From the NCBI RefSeq assembly GCF_008017825.1, contig NZ_VRLS01000057.1, positions 1 through 64,000 of the forward strand: a DNA stretch of 64,000 bases. Direction: 5' to 3'. Below are positions 9,789 to 15,246 of this stretch, one piece after another. The notes below the pieces were generated by a model, which saw only the letters and a program-made list of their open reading frames with translations, did no database searches and had not been told where the DNA came from. How positions within the stretch are numbered: position 1 is the first letter of the stretch; the number at the start of each line of letters is the position of its first letter. Both the position numbers and the translations under genes were made by a program. This stretch comes from Mesonia sp008017825. Its GTDB lineage: Bacteria > Bacteroidota > Bacteroidia > Flavobacteriales > Flavobacteriaceae.

Positions 9789-10010
9789 TTATTCTTTTGG
9801 CAACTCTATATTCTTACAAACTTGTCTAAAAAGGAAACCAGGCTCTTCATCAATAGCTAAGGCTATGAGATATAACTCTCTTACTCTTAATTGAGTGTTT
9901 GGATTATTCGCCAATTCACTCAAACGAGTTTTACTAATTCCTGTTTTACGAGAAACATCTGATCTATTAATAGATTTTTTAGCAAAGTAGAGTCCTAATT
10001 CTGTCATCAA
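9789..10010 (-). CDS. XRE/Cro-type helix-turn-helix regulator
   Basis: This 73-aa protein is essentially one HTH domain: LGLYFAKKSINRSDVSRKTG forms the first helices, ISKTRLSELAN the recognition helix, and LRVRELYLIALAIDEEPG the closing helices. It lies upstream of SIR2-HerA on the same strand and is divergent from the sigma/dCas12f pair, whose coding starts about 200 bp away. It could control either one. A 13-bp palindrome sits 31 bp upstream of its start. Small XRE proteins of this type often repress mobile-element or defence genes. Confidence 0.85.
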   Translation of the reverse strand: MMTELGLYFAKKSINRSDVSRKTGISKTRLSELANNPNTQLRVRELYLIALAIDEEPGFLFRQVCKNIELPKE

Positions 10011-10040
10011 TTTATCTCGTTTTCAATACATAAAGTTAGG

Positions 10041-10053
10041 CTTTAAGTTAAAG
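10041..10053. promoter_or_regulatory. 13-bp palindrome, candidate operator
   Basis: CTTTAAGTTAAAG is a perfect palindrome around a central G. It lies 31 bp upstream of the XRE gene start, inside the divergent region that also serves the sigma/dCas12f pair. Position and symmetry fit an XRE operator (autoregulation). This is inference, because AT-rich DNA yields chance palindromes. Confidence 0.35.
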
Positions 10054-10214
10054 TTTTCCGATAATCTAAACTTATAGTTGTTATTTTGTCTTTTTATATG
10101 TACATTTATTCCGATTTTAAGAACAAATTTTCCTGATTATTAAATTTTAATTTTTTAGTTTATTAATATATTATTCCATTTCATAACCTTATTTCTACCT
10201 TAAAAAGCTAAAAA

Positions 10215-11024
10215 ATGCGCATTAAAACACAAAACCTTATGCAACTATCACACTACACGCAATTAAAGCAAAGCGACCCTATAGCTTTAGAACATCTGTA
10301 TAAAAGGTACGACCGCATGCTTTTTTGGCTGGGTAAGCAATTGATTCGGGATGAGTTTGTGATTAATACATTGGTACAGGAAAGTTTTCTAACCCTTTGG
10401 AAAAAGCGAGAGACCATAGAAACACCAGAGCATATCTTCTTTTTCCTGCGCTATGTCATGAAACGGGAATGCACCTATTATTACTGTCGACCCAAAAATA
10501 AGTTTAACCGCTCCATCAACCGCTTAAGTTTTTACGGGAACTATGAAGATTATATGCTGGGGCACGATCCTGCCGCTGAGGAAGACCAGCATTTGCAGAA
10601 GCAAGAGACGATACAAAAAGCTTTTGAACAGGTGCAACAGGTACTGCCCTTTTTAGGGGCGGAGCGGCAGCGTTTAATAGAACTTTGCTTGACCTATGGC
10701 TTTCAATACAAAGCCATAGCCGAGGTGATGGGAAAAGGAATCACCGAAACGGCCAATGAGGTAAAACGCAGTATTGAAACCTTAAAGAAGATCGTACACC
10801 AAGGCCATTCCATAGAAAATAATGACCGTATTCGTCCGCTTAAAATACAAGGCGGAATGACCCCAGCGCAATCTGAAATCTTTCAACTGCGTTGCGAACA
10901 GGAGTTGTCGTTTGCAGATATAGCCCAACAGCTCAACCTATCGCAAAAAGAAGTGCACCAAGCCTTTACAGTGGCTTATACGTTGATGCAGCAACAAGCC
11001 GAGCAATCACTAGAATCTGCTTAA
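10215..11024 (+). CDS. ECF-like RNA polymerase sigma factor linked to dCas12f (sigmaE)
   Basis: This 269-aa protein has a sigma region 2-like domain (about 20-90: DPIALEHLYKRYDRMLFWLG, then VQESFLTLWKKRE). Two HTH-like segments follow: one at about 148-190 with YKAIAEVMG, and one at about 215-258 with LSFADIAQQLNLSQKEV. Ordinary ECF factors are about 160-200 aa with one region 4, so this one is long. The stop is followed by a single base and then the ATG of the Cas12f-like gene, showing tight coupling. Known: in reported Bacteroidota systems, a sigmaE recruited by guide-bound dCas12f brings RNA polymerase to sites without promoter motifs. ATG at 10239 (Met9) is an alternative start. The gene is GC-richer than its surroundings. 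Confidence 0.85.
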   Translation: MRIKTQNLMQLSHYTQLKQSDPIALEHLYKRYDRMLFWLGKQLIRDEFVINTLVQESFLTLWKKRETIETPEHIFFFLRYVMKRECTYYYCRPKNKFNRSINRLSFYGNYEDYMLGHDPAAEEDQHLQKQETIQKAFEQVQQVLPFLGAERQRLIELCLTYGFQYKAIAEVMGKGITETANEVKRSIETLKKIVHQGHSIENNDRIRPLKIQGGMTPAQSEIFQLRCEQELSFADIAQQLNLSQKEVHQAFTVAYTLMQQQAEQSLESA

Positions 11025-11025
11025 G

Positions 11026-12123
11026 ATGAAAAAGAAGACGATGAAACTCACGCGAAAAATACAGGTGGTCATCGACTTGCCTACGGCAGAAGAACGCAAA
11101 GAAGCCTTGGGGAAACTTTATGGATGGCAGGACCGTGCGTATAGAACCGCCAATTTAATGGTGTCTCACTTGTATGTACAGGAGATGATCAAAGATTTTT
11201 TCTATTTATCGGAGGGGATTCAATATAAACTGGCGGATGAACAAAAAGACGAAGCGGGGATTTTACAAACCTCCCGGATGAATACCATCTACCAAGTGAC
11301 GTCCAAACGCTTTAAGGGCGAGATGCCCACCAATATTATTTCTTGCTTAAAAGCAAGCTTGTACAGCACTTTTAAAAAGAACCAAGACACCTACTGGCGG
11401 GGTGAGTCTTCCCTGATGAATTTTAAAAAGGATATGCCCTTCCCCTTTACCACCGAAGGGATGAGTAAGCTGGAGTACGACCCCGAAAAGAAAGTTTTTT
11501 GCTTTCGCCTGTTTAAAATCCCCTTAAAAACTTATTTAGGTCGGGATTATAGCGATAAGTGGCGGTTACTGCAGCGGGTAAGTCAGGGAGAACTCAAATT
11601 GTGTACCTCGCACCTGCAATTGAAAGACGGGAAGACGTTTTGGTTGGCGGTATTTGAACTGGAAAAAGAAGCGCATAAGTTAAACCCCGGAGTGATCGCC
11701 GAAGTTTCCCTATCCTTGGAATACCCCATCGTGGTGAAGGTGGGGAAAGTCCGACACCAAATTGGTAATAAAGAAGAGTTTTTATACCGTAGATTGGCGA
11801 TACAGGCCGCCCGCAAACGGGCTCAGTTGGGGGCTACTTACAGCAAATCGGGCAAAGGGCGAAAACGCAAGCTGAAAGCCGTAGATAGGTTCCGTCAAAA
11901 GGAAAAAAACTACATCCGCCAGCGTTTGCATGTATATAGCCGTAGGCTGATTGATTTTTGCATTCAGCACCAAGCAGGAACCTTGATGCTGATGCATCAA
12001 GAAGATAAAATAGGGATCGCCAAGGAAGAAGGATTTGTCTTCCGTAATTGGAGTTACGGCAAGTTATTGACTAAAATAGAATATAAAGCCAACAAAGCAG
12101 GGATTGAAGTAATTGTCTGCTAA
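11026..12123 (+). CDS. Nuclease-dead, C-terminally truncated Cas12f/TnpB homologue (dCas12f)
   Basis: This 365-aa protein retains the Cas12f/TnpB layout: a helical/recognition part (1-215), an arginine/lysine-rich bridge-like stretch (about 262-300) and the RuvC-fold helix with KLLTKIEYKANKAGIEVI near the end. The RuvC-I segment EVSLSLEYPIVV (226-237) lines up with GIDLG...P.VV and has Ser228 where the catalytic Asp should be. The RuvC-II segment TLMLMHQED (319-327) has Met323 at the Glu position. The protein stops at residue 365, where active homologues continue into the zinc ribbon and RuvC-III Asp, so all three catalytic positions are missing. Placed one base after a sigma factor, it is best read as the targeting subunit of an RNA-guided transcription system. 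Confidence 0.85.
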   Translation: MKKKTMKLTRKIQVVIDLPTAEERKEALGKLYGWQDRAYRTANLMVSHLYVQEMIKDFFYLSEGIQYKLADEQKDEAGILQTSRMNTIYQVTSKRFKGEMPTNIISCLKASLYSTFKKNQDTYWRGESSLMNFKKDMPFPFTTEGMSKLEYDPEKKVFCFRLFKIPLKTYLGRDYSDKWRLLQRVSQGELKLCTSHLQLKDGKTFWLAVFELEKEAHKLNPGVIAEVSLSLEYPIVVKVGKVRHQIGNKEEFLYRRLAIQAARKRAQLGATYSKSGKGRKRKLKAVDRFRQKEKNYIRQRLHVYSRRLIDFCIQHQAGTLMLMHQEDKIGIAKEEGFVFRNWSYGKLLTKIEYKANKAGIEVIVC

Positions 12124-12270
12124 GAATTTATGGAGGGTGCTTGCTCACCCGTAAGGTGAGGTGATCATCACACTCACTAAGTGGGATCTCCCATCTGCAA
12201 CGCGTGGGCTCTCTCTTTTTTAAAAGTGAGAGGAGATATCAGGTTTGAATAATTAACACGAGATGCTTAT
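12124..12270 (+). ncRNA. Candidate guide RNA for dCas12f-sigmaE
   Basis: The GC-rich, strongly structured stretch directly after the dCas12f stop is unlike the AT-rich DNA that follows. GGGTG (12135-12139) can pair with CACCC (12146-12150). CTCACC (12144-12149) pairs with GGTGAG (12155-12160) around CGTAA. GTGAG (12156-12160) can also pair with CTCAC (12173-12177). CCCA/TGGG (12190-12193/12205-12208) and CTCTC/GAGAG (12211-12215/12228-12232) form further hairpins. TGCAAC at 12196-12201 resembles the 3' end of Cas12f direct repeats, so a guide could begin at 12202; alternatively it could follow the last hairpin, from about 12235. Position and structure fit an omega/tracr-like scaffold. The exact ends are not determined. 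Confidence 0.55.
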
Positions 12271-13170
12271 TGATTTAATTTGTAAAATAGTTAGAGAGTC
12301 AAGATAGTATTTCGGTTATTCATTAATACTGAAGCTTTGAATAAAAATAATTCTAGATCTATTGAGTTAATTATCATATTAAATCAACAGGTAGAATTAG
12401 TAACATAAGAAGTGGTCTAATTTTGAGATAGTCTTCAGGTTATTGTAAAAATTTTTCTAAAAATTTATCTCTGAAACAGCAGAGGTTAGACATTTTAAAA
12501 GGTATTAGTTTAGAATTCAAACAAGAAACCATTTTTCAGTTTATGAGAAGTAAAACGATTAAAATTTCAGAAATTGAATGAGAATATTACAGTCGACAAG
12601 ATGTCATTTCTTCTATACAAAAAGATTAGAAGTTCATACTAAACTCATAGACACATAAGATCGAAGACACAAGAAATAGTCGAATTAATGATAGAGGTTA
12701 CAATGCATTCCATCTCTCCCCTTACGGTAAAGTTAATTAAAGATAAGCATAGATAATACTCTCTTCTTTAATACTAGTAAATAAGTCCATATTTCGCCAA
12801 TTTGTCACAAAATCTTCCCTAAAAATGGGTCTTTACAGCCCGTTTGTCGCAAATCGTTGATTGTCAAAAGATTATAAATTATTCAAATTACTGATAATCA
12901 GACACTTGAAAACAAAAAGGAATCCGAAACATCGCGTAGCGTGTTACCCTCTTGCTATTCCTTTTCGTCACGCTTGCGCGTGACAAAAATTCATACAATC
13001 CAGCTAAAAGACGATTGCCATTTTCAGGAAAAATGATTTTACGATATGTTAATTTTCTATGTGCCAGATTATCGTTGAAGGTCGAAAAAGGGATAACCCT
13101 ACGTAATTTTGAATGCTAAATTTCAGCGAAATAAAGATACTTTTTTTCTTGACTATAAATTAATTATATA
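12271..13170. other. Long non-coding stretch after the dCas12f cassette
   Basis: About 900 bp hold no frame I can support. The first 500 bp are AT-rich and may contain decayed coding sequence, with no recognisable remnant. Around 12919-12984 there is dense structure: AAAAAGGAAT pairs with ATTCCTTTT, and GTCACGC-TTGC-GCGTGAC (12967-12984) is a perfect 7-bp hairpin. This part is GC-richer and may mark the edge of the conjugative-element remnant that follows. Confidence 0.5.
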
Positions 13171-13208
13171 CAAAAAGCACCTCTAAGTTTTTAAAGGTGC
13201 TTTTTTTA
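13171..13208 (-). terminator. Rho-independent terminator
   Basis: AAAAAGCACCT, a loop, then AGGTGCTTTTTTT forms a stem followed by a T-run; it is T-run-ready on both strands. It lies just past the stop of the 65-aa gene at 13222 and most likely ends the minus-strand ssb-containing unit. Confidence 0.8.
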
Positions 13209-13221
13209 TTAAGAATAAAAA

Positions 13222-13419
13222 TTATATGTTGAAAACATAGGTATAGGAATATAAATTCCGTAATGCTTCTTCATCCAACATCTTGTCCAAATTGGCATTA
13301 TGCTTTGTGGCATAATCCATTATATCCTTGCCATACTTTTCTTTTACTTCTTCTTTGGAATTGGCAATTAATCGCTCTTGGGTTTCCTCACTCAAATCGG
13401 TAAAATTTAGATATATCAT
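13222..13419 (-). CDS. Small conserved hypothetical protein of conjugative-element type
   Basis: This 65-aa, mostly helical, charged protein has the central stretch SKEEVKEKYGKDIMDYA. I do not recognise a named domain. It sits 12 bp after the DUF6876-like gene and shortly after ssb on the same strand, and is followed by a terminator. This trio resembles small-gene sets found near the mobilisation regions of Bacteroidota integrative elements. Function unknown. Confidence 0.65.
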   Translation of the reverse strand: MIYLNFTDLSEETQERLIANSKEEVKEKYGKDIMDYATKHNANLDKMLDEEALRNLYSYTYVFNI

Positions 13420-13431
13420 AACTTCCGATTT

Positions 13432-13815
13432 TCAATATTCATTTGGTAACATCAGCGTGTCATTTACAAAAAACAACCGCAGTTCATCGAGTGGGAAATC
13501 TGTCGCTCGATACCCGTGTTTTTCTAAGATATTGTCGTTACCATCGCTGTAAATTATTTCGGCTTCGTAACCAGAATAATCCTGTTTTCTTTTGGGCAAT
13601 CTTTTAAAGTCTATTGTGATAAATTCGTTTCGGTTCATCAGACTTTTTGCAATTACGGACGTGTCCGTAATGAGCCAAAAACATTCTGCTACGGTAGAAA
13701 GATATTTTAATCCGTCTGTAAATCTTGTTCGTATGAGCGGTAAAGAATAGAACATTTCTGTTCCCGTAAAATATTGCAATCGCTCTTTTATTTCGTTAAC
13801 TTGTGCTTTACTCAT
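13432..13815 (-). CDS. DUF6876-like protein
   Basis: This 127-aa protein has LQYFTGTEMFYSLPLIRTRF near the start, AECFWLITDTSV in the middle and the ending DELRLFFVNDTLMLPNEY. It matches my memory of the DUF6876 family found on Bacteroidota conjugative elements; that assignment is from recall and not checked. No catalytic motif is visible. It lies between ssb and the 65-aa gene. Function unknown. Confidence 0.65.
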   Translation of the reverse strand: MSKAQVNEIKERLQYFTGTEMFYSLPLIRTRFTDGLKYLSTVAECFWLITDTSVIAKSLMNRNEFITIDFKRLPKRKQDYSGYEAEIIYSDGNDNILEKHGYRATDFPLDELRLFFVNDTLMLPNEY

Positions 13816-13885
13816 CGTTTCTATTTTTTTAATGGAAATCGTGAATCTTCGATTTCATTGTGCATATATTTAAATGTGTGAATAA

Positions 13886-13930
13886 TGAAAAAGAGGACGC
13901 AACTTTCGAGAGGAACGCCCTCTTTCTTTT
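13886..13930 (-). terminator. Imperfect terminator-like hairpin after ssb
   Basis: AAAAAGAGG-A-CG, a 16-base loop, then CG-C-CCTCTTTCTTTTT forms an imperfect stem between the ssb stop and the next gene. The stem fits termination or attenuation of the ssb message. The long loop makes it weaker than the other terminators in the window. Confidence 0.45.
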
Positions 13931-13936
13931 TGAAGA

Positions 13937-14281
13937 TTACTTATCGCCCTTGCTTCCAAGTAATAGGATTTCATCGGCTACAACTTCTGTAACGTAGCGT
14001 TGTTCATCATTATCGGTTGTATAACTTCGGGTTTTAAGTTTTCCCGATATTCCAACTTCTTTGCCTTTTTCGACAAATTTCTCAACGATTTCAGCAGTCT
14101 TGCTCCAAGCTACTACGGTGTGCCAGTTGGTGTCCGTTTGCTTTTCGCCTTTGCTGTCTTTGTAATACTCATTTGTAGCAAGTGAGAAGCGGGCTACTTT
14201 CTTACCGCTTTCAAGGTTCGTAATGGTTGGCTCTTGACCAACGTTTCCAATCAATTGTACGTGATTTCTAATAGTACTCAT
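13937..14281 (-). CDS. ssb: Single-stranded DNA-binding protein (mobile-element SSB)
   Basis: This 114-aa OB-fold protein begins NHVQLIGNVGQEPTI, continues with KVARFSLATNEYY and TNWHTVVAWSKTAEIVEKF, and ends with strand RYVTEVVADEILLL. These are the standard SSB landmarks. It lacks the long acidic tail of chromosomal SSB, ending soon after the fold in GSKGDK, as is common for plasmid and conjugative-element SSBs. It probably coats single-stranded DNA during transfer or replication of an ancestral element. No relaxase or transfer genes remain nearby. Confidence 0.95.
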   Translation of the reverse strand: MSTIRNHVQLIGNVGQEPTITNLESGKKVARFSLATNEYYKDSKGEKQTDTNWHTVVAWSKTAEIVEKFVEKGKEVGISGKLKTRSYTTDNDEQRYVTEVVADEILLLGSKGDK

Positions 14282-14782
14282 AATAAAATATTTAAGTGAT
14301 TTATATTTCCCCTATACATTTAAAACAGATTAAATTTTAAGGGGTGTTTGTTCTTTTCTTCTGTGCACCGCACAATGGATAAAGTGGGTTTTGTCAAGAC
14401 TTTTCGGGAATAAATCAGGTGTGTTTGCGACGTAGTAAATCCGCCTTTTCGGCGGATTTCAAGGAAGTAGAAACCTTATTTTTCACTAAAACTTGTATAG
14501 TCTTGACAAGTTCCATAAGGGCATTAGCAATTCTTTTAAACGCAGTTGCGTTTGAGCGTACCGACAGTTAAGCGAGATAAGTAGCTGTGTTTACATTAGA
14601 ATTGGTTATGTCGTGCCTATTTTTCGACGCCCCGAAAAACAACAAAAGCTTTATCCATTATAAACCCCTTAAAATGTGTAAGACAGCGGTTTGGTTTTTA
14701 GGGATTTTCGAGTGAGGGCTCAAGAAGTCCGAGCCGAAAATCCTGTCAAGAAAATCAAGCCGATGGCTTTCCGATTAAAAAA

Positions 14783-14993
14783 GCGGACTTGATTCACGAT
14801 TTTGGCTCTGGAATGAAGTGTTCCTTCCCAGCCCCGAAGTTTCGGAACGGGAAGGTTTAACGGAATGGAAAGCTGAAATTGGGGATTGTGTCCAAGAGAA
14901 ATGTAGTGAAGCTCTTTTCCCGAAGTGTAGTGGTTGCCTGCTTTTTCAGCAGGCGAGCGTGGAATGTAGGGGAATGTGCTGAGTGGGTTATGA
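14783..14993. repeat. Structured non-coding module, copy 1
   Basis: This starts GCGGACTT and shares ordered blocks with copy 2: GGAATGAAG, AATGGAAA, TTGTGTCCAAGA, CTTTTCCCGAA, GGAATGTAGGGGAATG and a final ATGA. Hairpin GCCTGCT-TTTTC-AGCAGGC lies at 14936-14954. The conserved blocks with variable spacers suggest a structured RNA or protein-binding array rather than simple repeat DNA. Confidence 0.7.
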
Positions 14994-15024
14994 AAATTTA
15001 TTTCCCTTTTCCGTAGGGTTTAAC

Positions 15025-15204
15025 GCGGACTTAATTTGAAAAATGTAGATTGGAATGAAGCGATTCTGCCATTTTTCTGGCAGGTTCAGCGCAATGGAAA
15101 TCGTAGTCTTTCAAATTGTGTCCAAGACCTCCGTAACGAAGTGCTTTTCCCGAAATGAAGTTTTTTCTGCGGAATGTAGGGGAATGGGCTGTGTGGTTTT
15201 ATGA
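15025..15204. repeat. Structured non-coding module, copy 2
   Basis: This has the same block order as copy 1 in a shorter form. Hairpin CTGCCA-TTTTTC-TGGCAG (15066-15083) sits between GGAATGAAG and AATGGAAA, whereas copy 1 has its hairpin after CTTTTCCCGAA. It ends about 40 bp before the KAP gene stop. Direct tandem orientation is clear from the shared blocks. Confidence 0.7.
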
Positions 15205-15246
15205 TAACAATATTTTATTTAACCTGGTAAGAAATACAAGTACTAT

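Larger units (their letters stand above)
14282..15246. other. Structured non-coding region upstream of ssb
   Basis: This 965-bp region has no plausible coding frame but contains marked structure. A perfect hairpin AAATCCGCC-TTTTC-GGCGGATTT is at 14437-14459. Two related modules with the same type of hairpin follow (14783-14993 and 15025-15204). Composition is higher in GC than the flanks. It could hold an untranslated RNA, a replication or transfer origin, or a long leader of ssb. Confidence 0.6.

Noticed and set aside
12480..12730. Possible decayed transposase downstream of dCas12f
   Set aside because: Short translated pieces look vaguely coding but no motif or consistent frame could be supported.
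12124..13170. CRISPR array serving the Cas12f-like protein
   Set aside because: No direct repeat with regular spacing is present; only a single repeat-like end (TGCAAC) was seen.
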